A stretch of 57,636 nt of DNA from Vicinamibacteria bacterium. GTDB lineage: Bacteria; Acidobacteriota; Vicinamibacteria; Vicinamibacterales; UBA8438. The position numbers and the translations under genes are program-made. Shown here one piece after another: positions 1 through 9,262 of this stretch (the first letter of the stretch is position 1; each line of letters opens with the position of its first letter). Under the pieces are notes generated by a model that worked only from the letters and a program-made list of their open reading frames with translations, did not search any database and was not told the origin of the DNA. The DNA lies in NCBI GenBank assembly GCA_022820675.1, contig JAJEFC010000041.1, positions 1 through 57,636 of the forward strand, in the 5' to 3' direction.

Positions 1-1471
1 CGGCGCGAATGGCCGCCGCGGTGGCCGGGTTGTCCTGGATGCCCCGGCCGAGGGGCACGTCCTCGACGATGTCGAGCGGGGTCCATTCGCGCGAGTTCGG
101 CCGGTTCCAGACCGCGGGGTCGGCCCCCGCCTCGGCGAGGAACGCCACGACCTCGGGCACGTGCGTGTAGGCGGCGCCGTGCATGACCGTTTCGCCGTTC
201 TCGTCGACCCCGTTCAGGTCGCCCCCGAGCGCCAGGGCCACCTCGACCGCCTCGAGGACCTCGGGCTCGGTGCCCGGGTCTTCGCCCGGCGACGAGGTGC
301 CGACGCCGGCCGCCACCATGAGGGGGGTGGTGCCGTCCTCGTTGGGCAGCAGCGGGTCGGCCCCGAGCTCGGCAAGCAGGCGCATCAGGGGCGCGTCGCC
401 GGTGCGCGCGGCGAGGAGGAAGGGCGTGCCGCCGATGAAGTTCAGGCGGGTGATGCCGGCGGGCGGACGGGTCGTGACCCGGGCGTTCAGGTCGGCCCCG
501 GCGGCGGCGATCTTCTTCACGAACTCCAGGCTGGTCATGCTGCCCGAGCCCTTCGGGGCGGGGTTGTTGCTGCCGGCGATGCCCGCCTTGCGCACCCACG
601 ACACCTGGTGCAGGGCCGTCCACCCCCGCGAGGCGACGTTGACGTCGGCGCCCCGGTCGACGAGCAGGGCCGCGAGCTCGTAGTGGGCGTTGGCGGCGGC
701 GAGCAGGAAGGCGTTCAGCCCCGTCGCCCCGCGCTCGGCGCTGGTGCCGCCGCGGCGCCGCTCCTCGATGACCGGCAGCGACTCCTCGACGTCCACCCCG
801 GCCTCGAGCAGCGTCTGCACGACGCCGATCTCGCCCTCGCGGATCGCGAACAGCATCGGGGTCCAGCCGCGCTCGGACCGCGCGCTCACCTCGGCGCCGT
901 GGGACAGCATGGTCGGGATGACGTGCGCATGCCCCTCGGCCGCCGCCCACATCAGCGCCGTCTGGCCGCGCCACGCCTCGGCCGCGTTCACGTCGGCGCC
1001 GCGGTCGAGCAGCAGCTCCACCACGTCCAGCGCCCCGGTCCGCGCCGCCGTCATCAGCGCCGTCTCCCCCTCGGCCAGCGTCGTGTTCGGGTCGACGCCG
1101 GCGTCCAGCAGCAGCCGGACGATGGCGGCGTTGCCGTTCACGCACGCGAGGGCGATGGGCGCCACGCCGTAGCGGTTCGTCGCGGCGGCGTCCGCTCCCG
1201 CTTCCAGTACCAGCTCGACGATGTCCGCGTCGTCGGCGTGCACCGCCCAGTGGAGTGGGGTCGTGCCGTCCGGCTCGGTTGCGGTCACGTCGGCGCCACG
1301 CTCGATCGCCTCGCGCACCCCGGCTGCGTCGACCGCCTTGATGGCGCCAAGCAAACCGGGATCGACCGCTTCGGCTGCGACGGCGCGGGAGGAACCGACA
1401 CCTGCGGCGCCGGTGACGATCAACCACGTGGCAATCGAACGAGTCACAGGCCGGAGAATGGAACAACGCAT
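1..1471 (-). CDS. Ankyrin-repeat protein with signal peptide (C-terminus cut by window edge)
   Basis: The minus strand reads as one open frame of at least 490 codons that runs off the left edge. It opens with MRCSILRPVTRSIATWLIV, a signal-like N-terminus, so the protein is probably exported. The rest is a chain of about nine ankyrin repeats with the usual G-x-T-x-L-x-x-A and V-x-x-L-L-x-x-G-A-D pattern (for example VVELLLDRGADVNA and GETALMTAARTGALDVV). Ankyrin repeats bind partner proteins, so no enzymatic role is implied. The start at 1471 follows a GGGAGG ribosome site. A less regular stretch (GSNNPAPKGSGS) lies between repeats. The partner is unknown. Confidence 0.85.
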   Translation of the reverse strand, partial: MRCSILRPVTRSIATWLIVTGAAGVGSSRAVAAEAVDPGLLGAIKAVDAAGVREAIERGADVTATEPDGTTPLHWAVHADDADIVELVLEAGADAAATNRYGVAPIALACVNGNAAIVRLLLDAGVDPNTTLAEGETALMTAARTGALDVVELLLDRGADVNAAEAWRGQTALMWAAAEGHAHVIPTMLSHGAEVSARSERGWTPMLFAIREGEIGVVQTLLEAGVDVEESLPVIEERRRGGTSAERGATGLNAFLLAAANAHYELAALLVDRGADVNVASRGWTALHQVSWVRKAGIAGSNNPAPKGSGSMTSLEFVKKIAAAGADLNARVTTRPPAGITRLNFIGGTPFLLAARTGDAPLMRLLAELGADPLLPNEDGTTPLMVAAGVGTSSPGEDPGTEPEVLEAVEVALALGGDLNGVDENGETVMHGAAYTHVPEVVAFLAEAGADPAVWNRPNSREWTPLDIVEDVPLGRGIQDNPATAAAIRA

Positions 1472-1747
1472 GGAATGCCTCCCGTGAACGGCGCCAATCA
1501 CTCGGAACGGAGACGCGGTCTCGCCAGCCGGGGCAACCGGGCCGGGGGGCCGGTCAACGTGACCACGGACGTCCCGGCCCCGCGTGGATCGGCAGCCATC
1601 GCCCCCCCGCACCGTGACATCGCGCGGACGTTCTCACGACGCTCCGGCCCTCGCTCCCCCGCCGCGCCAAGCCATCGGCGCGGAGCAGGCTCCGGTCTCG
1701 ACTCGGCCGCAATCACTGCCGCCGCGGTCTCCACGACCGAAAACGAC

Positions 1748-1785
1748 TCGCGGGCTGCCGGCCCCGGGAGGCCGACAGCCCGCGA
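1748..1785 (-). terminator. Intrinsic terminator of the DUF1592-DUF1552 operon
   Basis: Two 16-base arms, TCGCGGGCTGCCGGCC at 1748-1763 and its complement at 1770-1785, differ at one position and enclose a 6-base loop. On the minus strand the hairpin is followed by a short T run (complement of 1740-1743). It begins 28 bases after the DUF1552 stop codon. Confidence 0.7.
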
Positions 1786-1813
1786 TCTTCCTGCTGCAGC
1801 CTCCCGCCGAGCG

Positions 1814-3160
1814 CTACAGCGACAACGGCTCGACGATCTCGCCGGTGCGGCCGGTGCTGTCGGCGAAGTCGTCCAGGTGCACCCCCACGTCGTCGAGCAG
1901 CGTCAGGTGCAGGTTGGCCATCGGCGTCAGCTCGTCGTACTTGACGTGCCGCCCGCCGGCGATGCGCGACCCCGCGCCGCTCGCCACCACGATCGGCAGG
2001 TTGCGGTGGTCGTGCACGTTCGGGTTGCCCAGGCCACTACCCAGCATGTAGGTGGTGTGGTCGAGCAGGCTGCCGTCGCCGTCCTCCGTGGCCGCGAGCT
2101 GGTCGACCATGTAGGCGAAGAGCGACACGTGGTACTGGTTGATCTTCGCGAGTTGGGCCAGCTTCTCGGGGTTGTCGAGGTGGTGCGACGTCGGGTGGTG
2201 CGGCTCGGGGACACCGATCTGCGGATAGGTCCGGGTGCTGGCCTCGCGCGCCATCTGGAACGTGACTACCCGGGTCAGGTCGGCCCGCAGCGCGAGCACC
2301 TGGAGGTCGAACATCAGCTTGACGTGGTCCTCCCAGACGTCGGGCACGCTCGTCGGGCGGGTGAGGTCGCTCAGCGGCGACGACGCCGCCGACGCCTCGG
2401 CCCGCTCGATGCGGCGCTCGACCTCGCGGACGGTGTCGAGGTACTCGGCCACCTTGTTGCGGTCGCCGGCGCCGAGCTGCGACTGCAGGCGGGACATGTC
2501 GTCGAGCACCCAGTCGAGGATGCTGCGGTCGCGGTGGAGCTGCGCCTTGCGCTGCTCGGGGGTGCCGCCCTTGCCGAAGAGGCGCTCGAAGACGATGCGG
2601 GGGTCCGCCTCGGTCTGGTTCGGCGCCGTCGGCGACGCCCACGACAGGCTGTTCATGTAGGCGCAGGCGAACCCGTTGTCGCAGTTGCCGACCTGGGCGA
2701 TGAGGTCGGTGCCGATCTCGAGCGACGGCAGCGGCGTATCGCGGCCGACCTTGCGGGCCGCGATCTGGTCGACGGAAGTGCCGTTGACGTAGTCGCTGCC
2801 CTCGGTGCGCTTGGGGCGCACGCAGGTCAGGAACGCCGAGTTCGCCGACGCGTGGTTCCCGGAGATGTGCGCGTCGTTGATCTCGAGGTTGGTCACCACC
2901 GTCACGTTCTCGAGGTTCGGCAGCAGCGGCGACAGCGTCGGCGACAGCGTCGTCAGCCGGCCCACCTCGGACGGCGTCCACGGCACCGGGTTCATCCCCA
3001 TCGGGATGTACACGTAGCCGAGCCGCCGCGGGGCGGCCGCCGCGGTGTTGGCCAGCGCGGACGACGCCGGCACCATGGCGTCGAGCAGCGGCAGGGCCAA
3101 GGCCGCTCCCGCGCCTCGCAGGAACGTCCGCCGCGGCAGGGCCATCTTGGTGATCATCAT
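1814..3160 (-). CDS. DUF1552 family secreted protein
   Basis: A 448-residue protein of the DUF1552 family, which is common in Acidobacteriota, Planctomycetota and Verrucomicrobiota and normally sits beside a DUF1592/DUF1588/DUF1585 heme protein, as here. The N-terminus has a twin-arginine signal (PRRTFLRGAGAALALPLLDA), so export in folded form by Tat is likely. The body shows recognisable family stretches: YIPMGMNPVPWTP, the SVDQIAARKVG stretch and LGSGLGNPNVHDHRNLP near the C-terminus. The ATG at 3160 overlaps the stop of the upstream gene as ATGA and follows GAGGAGATC, indicating translational coupling. Biochemical function is unknown; work with the heme partner in a periplasmic or surface complex is an inference. 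Confidence 0.9.
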   Translation of the reverse strand: MMITKMALPRRTFLRGAGAALALPLLDAMVPASSALANTAAAAPRRLGYVYIPMGMNPVPWTPSEVGRLTTLSPTLSPLLPNLENVTVVTNLEINDAHISGNHASANSAFLTCVRPKRTEGSDYVNGTSVDQIAARKVGRDTPLPSLEIGTDLIAQVGNCDNGFACAYMNSLSWASPTAPNQTEADPRIVFERLFGKGGTPEQRKAQLHRDRSILDWVLDDMSRLQSQLGAGDRNKVAEYLDTVREVERRIERAEASAASSPLSDLTRPTSVPDVWEDHVKLMFDLQVLALRADLTRVVTFQMAREASTRTYPQIGVPEPHHPTSHHLDNPEKLAQLAKINQYHVSLFAYMVDQLAATEDGDGSLLDHTTYMLGSGLGNPNVHDHRNLPIVVASGAGSRIAGGRHVKYDELTPMANLHLTLLDDVGVHLDDFADSTGRTGEIVEPLSL

Positions 3161-5586
3161 GACTGCGATCTCCTCATCTGAAAGGGCGGGCTCTCGACGA
3201 TTCCCAGTATGAGCGAAGAGAAGCGATAGTCGTCGCGGGACGCCGCGTCGACGATCGCCCGGACGGCGGGGCCGTCGGCAGGCTCGATGCCGCGCCCCAG
3301 CGCATAGATCAGAAGCTTCTCGGTGACGGTGCCGACGAACACGTCCGGACGGTCGAGCACGGCCCGGCGCAGGCCGGCCACGCCGTCGAAGAGCTCGCCG
3401 CCGGGCAGGTTCCCCGACGCGTCGATGGCCGCCCCGCCCTCGGCGTCGCGCCAGCGGCCGATGGCGTCGAAGTTCTCCATCGACAGCCCCGCCGGGTCCA
3501 TGATGCGATGGCAGACGGCGCAGGCGGGGTTCTGCCGGTGGGCGACCATCCGCTCGCGCATCGACAGGACGCCGGTCGACGACGCGCTCTCCTCGAGGGG
3601 CGGCACGTTGGGCGGCGGGGGCGGCGGGGGCGTCCCCAGCAGGTTCTCGAGAATCCACTTGCCGCGCAGCACCGGCGAGGTCCGGGTGGCGTAGGACGTC
3701 ACGGTCAGGATGCTCCCGTGGCCGAGCACGCCCGCGCGGGGGCTGCCCGCGGGCAGGGCGACGCGGCGGAAGTGGTCGCCGTAGATGCCCGGCACCCCGT
3801 AGTGGGTCGCGACCCGCTCGTTGAGGAACGTGTAGTCGGCGGTGAGCAGGTCGGTGACGCTGCGGTCCTCGTCGACGACGCTCCTGAACAGAAGCTGGGT
3901 CTCGGTGCGGAAGCCCTGCCGCAGGTTGTCGTCGAAGTCGGGGACGTTGCGCGCGTCGGGGGTGACGGCGTCGAGGTTCCTCAGGTGCAGCCACTGCGAC
4001 GCGAAGTTCGTGGTCAGCGTCTCGGCGCGGGGGTCGGCCAGCATGCGCCGCACCTGGGCCCGCAGCACCTCGGGCTCGCGCAGGCGTCCCGCCGCCGCCA
4101 TGTCGATCAGCTCGTCGTCGGGCAGGCTGCTCCACAGGAAGAACGAGAGGCGCGAGGCCAGCTCGAGGTCACTGACGCGGTACGCGGTCCCCGGCTCCGC
4201 CCCCGCCGGGTCGCGCTCGATGCGGAACAGGAACTCCGGGCTCGTCAGCAGGGCCCTCAGGGCCGTCTCGACCCCGGCCTCGAACCCGCCCTCCGCGTAG
4301 CCCTCGCGATAGAAGGCCGTCAACTGCTCGATGTCCCCGAAGTCGACCGGCCGCCGGTAGGCGCGCCGGGCCAGGGAGGCGACGATGGCGGCGGCGCACG
4401 CCTCGGCCTCCGCGGCGGTGTCGTCCGCGGGCCGGCACGAGAAGACGCGGTCGCGGCTCGGCGTCTCGCCGATGCCGGTGGGTTCGAACGGCCCCGCGAT
4501 CGACACGGTGCGCACCGCCGGCTGCTGCCGGGGATGGCGGTCCATGTTGAAGTGGGCGTCGTAGGGCTGCCGGGTCGTCTCGAGCAGGGCCGAGTTCTTC
4601 TTGATGAACGCGGCGCCCACCCGGTGCGGCCCCGCGGTGACCGGCAGGCGGACGTTCAGGTGGTTGTCGATGCCCTCGTCGGCGTAGTACTCGGCGTTGG
4701 CCTGGATCACCATGTTCGTGCTCGGCTCCATGGTGAACAGGCCCAGGCGCTCGCCGTCGAGGGTCAGCTCGACCTCGTGCGGCTCGGTCAGCCCCTCGAC
4801 GTTCTCGTTGCGGTTGCGCTGCAGGCGGACCTGGATCTCGTACTCGCCGTCGAACGGGAAGACGTGCTCGACGACGGTCCCCCCGCGGGTGCCGAACGGC
4901 AGGCCGTCGACGTGGTCCTCCTGGGTGCGGTCGGCGGGCACCACGACGACGCGGCTCCCCGGGGCCGGCGCCCGGCTGCCCACCGCCAGCTCGCTGACGG
5001 TGCGGGCGGCGGCGAGATAGCGCTCCATCAGGGTCGGCGAGAGGCCGCCGGTGGCCACGTTGTCGAACCCGAAGGCGGCGTCGTCCCGCGGCAGCAGCGC
5101 GGTGACGTCGATCTCCAGGGCGAGCAGGTCGCGGACGGCGTTCTGGTACTCGGTCCGGTTCAGCCGGCGGAAGGTCTCGGTGCGGCCGGGGTCGGGGTTG
5201 GCCCGCGCCGCCTCGTCGAGGGCGCTCTCGATGTAGGCGAGCAGGCGCTCGTGCGTCTCGGCGTCGGGACGCGGCCGGGGCCGGGGCGGCATGGCGCCGG
5301 CCCGCAGCTTCCGGACGACCTTCTCCCACACGTCGGCGTGCGCGGCGACGTCGGCGAGATCCACGCCTTCGAGCGACAGGCCGCCCGTCTGCAGGCGATC
5401 GCTGTGGCAGGTCACGCAGTACCGGTCGACGACCGCCCGTTCGGAGGCCGGCGACGCGAAGCCGGCCGACGCGGACGACGCGGGCTGCGCTTCGGCGCCG
5501 ACCGGCGCCAGGGCGAGACATCCGGCGACGACGAGGGCGCGCCGCACGAACCGACCTCCTGGCATCCGTTCCGGGCCTCCGGTCAT
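3157..5586 (-). CDS. DUF1592/DUF1588/DUF1585-type secreted heme protein
   Basis: An 809-residue exported protein. After the signal peptide (about residues 12-34) comes a Planctomycete-type cytochrome c segment with heme motif CVTCH (C57, C60, H61). The domains that follow match DUF1587 (RLNRTEYQNAVRDLL), a carbohydrate-binding-like DUF1595 region, DUF1592 (SFFLWSSLPDDEL), DUF1588 (TSYATRTSPVLRGKWILENL, then a proline run) and DUF1585 at the end. A second CxxCH (C689, C692, H693) lies in the DUF1588 segment, followed by IMDPAGLSMENFD. Two c-type hemes imply electron transfer. The first ATG has GGAGG five bases upstream; a second ATG seven codons on is also possible. It is coupled to the DUF1552 gene by a 4-base overlap. 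Confidence 0.9.
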   Translation of the reverse strand: MTGGPERMPGGRFVRRALVVAGCLALAPVGAEAQPASSASAGFASPASERAVVDRYCVTCHSDRLQTGGLSLEGVDLADVAAHADVWEKVVRKLRAGAMPPRPRPRPDAETHERLLAYIESALDEAARANPDPGRTETFRRLNRTEYQNAVRDLLALEIDVTALLPRDDAAFGFDNVATGGLSPTLMERYLAAARTVSELAVGSRAPAPGSRVVVVPADRTQEDHVDGLPFGTRGGTVVEHVFPFDGEYEIQVRLQRNRNENVEGLTEPHEVELTLDGERLGLFTMEPSTNMVIQANAEYYADEGIDNHLNVRLPVTAGPHRVGAAFIKKNSALLETTRQPYDAHFNMDRHPRQQPAVRTVSIAGPFEPTGIGETPSRDRVFSCRPADDTAAEAEACAAAIVASLARRAYRRPVDFGDIEQLTAFYREGYAEGGFEAGVETALRALLTSPEFLFRIERDPAGAEPGTAYRVSDLELASRLSFFLWSSLPDDELIDMAAAGRLREPEVLRAQVRRMLADPRAETLTTNFASQWLHLRNLDAVTPDARNVPDFDDNLRQGFRTETQLLFRSVVDEDRSVTDLLTADYTFLNERVATHYGVPGIYGDHFRRVALPAGSPRAGVLGHGSILTVTSYATRTSPVLRGKWILENLLGTPPPPPPPNVPPLEESASSTGVLSMRERMVAHRQNPACAVCHRIMDPAGLSMENFDAIGRWRDAEGGAAIDASGNLPGGELFDGVAGLRRAVLDRPDVFVGTVTEKLLIYALGRGIEPADGPAVRAIVDAASRDDYRFSSLILGIVESPPFQMRRSQS

Positions 5587-5623
5587 CCGGGCCTCCAGCG
5601 TGCGGGTAGTCGAATCCGCGCGT

Positions 5624-5654
5624 ATTTTACCCCATTTCCCGGAAATTGGATCAA
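5624..5654 (-). promoter_or_regulatory. Candidate promoter for the DUF1592-DUF1552 operon
   Basis: In an unusually AT-rich patch the minus strand has TTGATC (complement of 5649-5654) and TAAAAT (complement of 5624-5629), separated by 19 bases. Transcription would begin about 30 bases before the ATG at 5586. The spacer holds a near-perfect inverted repeat (CCATTTCC/GGAAATTGG), which could be an operator. The spacing is long for a sigma-70 site. Confidence 0.35.
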
Positions 5655-5675
5655 CTCGATGAGGTGCACGACATC

Positions 5676-5723
5676 ATGGCGAGATGAGCGTTTTGCGACA
5701 TGGCGAGATGAGCGTTTTGCGAC
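5676..5723. repeat. Perfect 24-bp tandem duplication
   Basis: Two identical 24-base units lie back to back at 5676-5699 and 5700-5723. They sit 13 bases beyond the stop codon of the quinoprotein that ends at 5736. The next gene upstream (DUF1592) starts at 5586. No coding role is visible. Confidence 0.9.
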
Positions 5724-5735
5724 GTTCGCGGTCGG

Positions 5736-7712
5736 TCACTCCGGCAGCGCAAAGGCCATGAGCTCCCCATGGTAGCTCCCGCCGCCCACGGCCACGACCA
5801 GATACTGCCGCCCGTCCAGCATGTAGGTCATCGGCGACCCCGTCTGCGCGGCCGGCAGATACACCGCCCCCCGCTCCCCCCCCGTCGCCTTGTCGTAGGC
5901 GCGCAGCATGGCCCCGCGCGCCCCCGACGGTGTGGTGACCGTCCCCCCCTCGCCGCTGATGACCAGGGTCTTCGTCGTCAGCGTGCCGATGCCGCCCGAG
6001 CTGCCGCCGGCACCGCCAGTGCGGCCGGTGCGCGGAATGTCGAGGCCGCGCAGGGCGGGGTGGTTGCGCACGAAGTCGGGGGTCTCGCCGTGCGCGACCT
6101 GCCACACGATCTCCCCTTCGTTGAGGTCGATGGCGGTGATGCGGCCCCACGGCGGCTTCATCATCGGCAGCCCCCGCACCGTGGGCGGGCGCAGCCGGCC
6201 GTTGATGTAGTCCATGTCGGACCGCTCGGCGTCGTTGACGAGGCCGATGGCGCGGTTGAGGGTATGGGAGTAGAGGTAGAGCATGCCGGTGTCGGGGTCG
6301 AACGAGCCGCCCGGCCAGTTGGCGCCGTTGGGGACGAAGAGGGTCGCGAGCAGGCCGTCCTGCCCGCGCACGATGGGCGGGGTGAAGACGGGCCCGGTCC
6401 GGTAGCGCGACGCGATCTCGAGGGCCTCGGCGTGCAGCTCGGGGGTGAAGTCGATGAGCTCGTCGAGGGTGAACCCCTGCCGCTCGAACGGGGGCGGCTT
6501 CGTGGGGAACGGCTGGGTGGGCGAGTACCACTCGCCGGGGACGTTGCCCGCCGGCACCGGCCGCTCCTCGATGGGCCAGACCGGCTCACCGGTGACGCGG
6601 TCGAACACGTACACCCACCCCTGCTTGACGGGCTGGGCCACCGCCTTGATCTCGCGCCCGCCGACGGTGATGTCGACGAGGATCGGCGGGCACGGCACGT
6701 CGTAGTCCCAGATGGGATGGTGCACGAACTGGAAGTGCCAGAGCCGCTCGCCGGTCTCGAGGTCGACGGCGACGAGGCTCTCCGAGAACAGGTTGTCGCC
6801 GGGCCGGTGCCCGCCGTAGTAGTCGCCGGTGGGGATCTCGATGGGGAGGTAGGCGATGCCCAGCTCCTCGTCGACGGTGAGGTTGGTCCACACCCCGGTG
6901 TTCCCGGTGTAGACGGCCGAGTCGTTCAGCCAGGTGTCGCGCCCGAACTGGCCGGGCCGGGGGATGGTGTGGAAGATCCACCGGCGCTCGCCGGTGCGGG
7001 CGTCGTAGCCGCGGATGTAGCCCTTGACGTTCTCGCGGCTCGGGGGCGAGCCGCCGGAGCGGTGCGAGGCCCCGACGATGACCACGTCGCGGGCGACGAC
7101 GGGGGCGCTGTTCCACCCGATCTCGCCGGTGAGGGGGTCGATGGGCTGGTCGTTGTCGCGCTTGAGGTCGACGATGCCGTCGACGCCGAACCCGGGCACG
7201 GGCCGGCCCGTCCGGGCGTCGAGTCCCACGAGCTGGTAGCCGATGGTGACCAGGTAGATCCGCTCGTCGCCCGCGCCGTCGGTCCAGTAGGCCACGCCGC
7301 GGCCCGACATGCGGCGGATGGCGTTCATCCCCCGCTGGCCTTCGTCGAGCCGGTACACCCACAGCAGCTCGCCGGTGGCCGCGTCGAGCGCGACGACGTT
7401 GCGGCGGCTGCCGGCGGTGGCGTAGAGCACGCCGTCGACCATCAGCGGCGTGGCCTGGTAGTTGAAGTCGGGGAACGGCCCGAGGTTGGTGGTGCGGAAC
7501 CGCCACTCGACCTCGAGGTCGTCGAAGTTGTCGGCGTGGATCTGGTCGAGCGGCGCGTAGCGGGTGCTGCCCAGGTCGCCGCCGTAGGTCCGCCACTCGC
7601 CGCCGGCCGCTCCGTGCTGGGCGAGGCCCGCCGGCGCGCCGAGCAGGAGGAGCATCACCACCGCCGCCGCACGCACACCCGCGTCGCCGAGCACGTCCTG
7701 TTGTCGTGACAT
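5736..7712 (-). CDS. Secreted PQQ-dependent quinoprotein dehydrogenase (glucose dehydrogenase-like)
   Basis: A 658-residue exported protein with a beta-propeller of PQQ repeats. Recognisable elements are EWRTYGGDLGSTRYAPLDQI at the mature N-terminus, TGELLWVYRL, YYGGHRPGDNLFSESLVA, HHPIWDYDVPCPP, PTQPFPTKPPPF and the C-terminal TGSPMTYMLDGRQYLVVAVG. This layout matches soluble members of the membrane glucose dehydrogenase-like quinoprotein family, which oxidise sugars or alcohols in the periplasm with PQQ. No heme motif is present, so electrons need a separate acceptor. The start at 7712 follows GGGGAGA and precedes a hydrophobic signal (AAAVVMLLLLGAPAGLA). A 24-bp tandem duplication follows the stop. 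A close relative lies at 46370-48346. The substrate is not predictable. Confidence 0.88.
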   Translation of the reverse strand: MSRQQDVLGDAGVRAAAVVMLLLLGAPAGLAQHGAAGGEWRTYGGDLGSTRYAPLDQIHADNFDDLEVEWRFRTTNLGPFPDFNYQATPLMVDGVLYATAGSRRNVVALDAATGELLWVYRLDEGQRGMNAIRRMSGRGVAYWTDGAGDERIYLVTIGYQLVGLDARTGRPVPGFGVDGIVDLKRDNDQPIDPLTGEIGWNSAPVVARDVVIVGASHRSGGSPPSRENVKGYIRGYDARTGERRWIFHTIPRPGQFGRDTWLNDSAVYTGNTGVWTNLTVDEELGIAYLPIEIPTGDYYGGHRPGDNLFSESLVAVDLETGERLWHFQFVHHPIWDYDVPCPPILVDITVGGREIKAVAQPVKQGWVYVFDRVTGEPVWPIEERPVPAGNVPGEWYSPTQPFPTKPPPFERQGFTLDELIDFTPELHAEALEIASRYRTGPVFTPPIVRGQDGLLATLFVPNGANWPGGSFDPDTGMLYLYSHTLNRAIGLVNDAERSDMDYINGRLRPPTVRGLPMMKPPWGRITAIDLNEGEIVWQVAHGETPDFVRNHPALRGLDIPRTGRTGGAGGSSGGIGTLTTKTLVISGEGGTVTTPSGARGAMLRAYDKATGGERGAVYLPAAQTGSPMTYMLDGRQYLVVAVGGGSYHGELMAFALPE

Positions 7713-7866
7713 TGGTCCGTCTCCCCGCGGCCGCCTCGCCACCGTCGGCCGGCCCGCGATCGCTCGGTGACGGCCGGCACCGCGGAACTCCCCAGAGCGC
7801 CCGACAGCGTCGCCCCGCAAGAGTGCAGGCCGGTTCGCTCCGGCGGTCGCGCGTTCGCCCGGCAGC

Positions 7867-8799
7867 TTACCATCCCCATGCGGCTTGGTCCTGGTCGAGC
7901 TCGAACACCGTGGCGCTCTTGCCGTTCCGCATCGCCGTCGCCGTTTCGCGGCAGATTCTCTCGGGGTCGGTCCCCGCCGCCGCGAGCGCCGCGTTGACCC
8001 CGTCTCCCTCCAATTGCTCCGCGAGGTCGTCGGGCCTGTCGTAGGTGCGTGTTTCGCGGCCGAGTCGGGTCCTGGTCTCGACGATCGCCGCCCCGTCGTA
8101 CGCGAGCAACCGCATATGTCGGTACACCGCCGCCATCACCGCCTGTCTCGCGTGGTCGGCCGGAGCAGTCCGCATCGCTTCGTACCGGGGCGGCACGCCG
8201 TGGAGTTGCTGGAGCCCTTCCTCGGCGAACTTCTCGCGCTCCATCTCCCAGCTCGCCAACCGCCAGCGGATATCGTGTCCCGCCAACGCGTTGACGGCTA
8301 TAGCGAGCGCCCGCGGCGCGGCGGTTCCGGCAACCGCCAAGTCATAGAGGTCCCGGACAGGCGGGTTCAGGGAGCGATTGCTGAACTTGCCGGTGAGAAT
8401 CTGGCTGGACGCCAGCACGGTCGCCTCGCTGCCGTCGACGATCGCTCGTCGATGACCGACCTGCGGCTGCGGGTCCGCGGCCAGCATCTCGATCCGCGAT
8501 TCCTCGAACAGGATCTGACTGAATCGACCGAACGTGATCTTCCTGGCGCCGGCCGCCTCGAGCCGACGGTGAAGTTCCGGCGCGGCTTCGGGGTGAAGGA
8601 ACCGCGTCTCCGTCCGCGGATGGACGAGCAGGTCGATGTCGAGACTCTCGCGGTGCCGCCAGCGCGCGGCGAGGATGGTCCCTCCCCCGATCTGCCAGCC
8701 GCTGCGGTCCGGCGTGCACGGGGTCACATACGCGTCCAGGGCCGCGCGGGTCCGGCCCAGGAGGGTGCGGGCCGGTTCCGGCAGCGTCAGGTCTTCCAC
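7867..8799 (-). CDS. AbiEii/AbiGii-type nucleotidyltransferase toxin
   Basis: A 310-residue protein with the hallmark of DUF1814/AbiEii nucleotidyltransferases: IGGGTILAARWRHRESLDIDL near residues 37-58, which contains the G-G-T and the D-I-D metal-binding pair. AbiEii-family toxins transfer nucleotides onto tRNA or other targets and act in abortive infection and type IV toxin-antitoxin systems. The N-terminal nucleotidyltransferase region is followed by a helical C-terminal half with no known motif. It starts 19 bases after the stop of a small upstream gene, the position expected for an antitoxin. The frame looks intact. Confidence 0.75.
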   Translation of the reverse strand: MEDLTLPEPARTLLGRTRAALDAYVTPCTPDRSGWQIGGGTILAARWRHRESLDIDLLVHPRTETRFLHPEAAPELHRRLEAAGARKITFGRFSQILFEESRIEMLAADPQPQVGHRRAIVDGSEATVLASSQILTGKFSNRSLNPPVRDLYDLAVAGTAAPRALAIAVNALAGHDIRWRLASWEMEREKFAEEGLQQLHGVPPRYEAMRTAPADHARQAVMAAVYRHMRLLAYDGAAIVETRTRLGRETRTYDRPDDLAEQLEGDGVNAALAAAGTDPERICRETATAMRNGKSATVFELDQDQAAWGW

Positions 8800-8818
8800 C
8801 TCGCGACCTCCCGCGTGT

Positions 8819-9262
8819 TCATGGTCGCGCCAGGCGGTTGAACGCCTTGGCGACCTGGGGGTGGTCGGCCTGCGCCCGGTGGAAGGCGGCGATCAGCTCG
8901 CGAAGCGTGTACACCTCTTCGGCCCAGGCCAGGACGATCTGGGAGGGTTCCGCCTCCCGGGCCCACATGCGGATCAGGACTCGCTGGCGCGTCGTCGGCC
9001 TCTCGGCGTGGATCGCGTCGTAGAATTCCGCGCTGGTCGGCCGGACCACCCAGCCGCAGCAACTGCTGCCGATGCGGCTCCGGACCGTGGCGCTTCGCTC
9101 CCGGATTGCCGCGGGATCGTGTCCCGGCAAGTACTCGTCGCGGATTCTCCCGTCGGCCCGGCGATCGCTGAAGACCTCTGCCGGGGCCAGCACGTTGGGC
9201 TCCTCGTCGCGGTGGATCGCCTTCGCCCGCCGACGCAGCACGCGCCACTCGTCCAGTGTCAT
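8819..9262 (-). CDS. Probable partner (antitoxin candidate) of the AbiEii-like toxin
   Basis: A 147-residue cytoplasmic protein (MTLDEWRVLRRRAKAIHRDE...) rich in charged and helical residues, with no motif I can name. It does not show the winged-helix region expected of a classical AbiEi antitoxin. The evidence for a role is positional: it lies directly upstream of the nucleotidyltransferase gene on the same strand with a 19-base gap. A longer version beginning at an in-frame ATG at 9370 is possible. I prefer 9262 because MTLDEW looks like a natural N-terminus, although no good ribosome site is visible. It could instead be a substrate adaptor or an unrelated small gene. Confidence 0.55.
   Translation of the reverse strand: MTLDEWRVLRRRAKAIHRDEEPNVLAPAEVFSDRRADGRIRDEYLPGHDPAAIRERSATVRSRIGSSCCGWVVRPTSAEFYDAIHAERPTTRQRVLIRMWAREAEPSQIVLAWAEEVYTLRELIAAFHRAQADHPQVAKAFNRLARP

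Noticed and set aside
5736..7712. Lanthanide marker in the WDYD element of the two glucose dehydrogenase-like quinoproteins
   Set aside because: WDYD is general in this subfamily irrespective of metal, so the motif is not diagnostic there.
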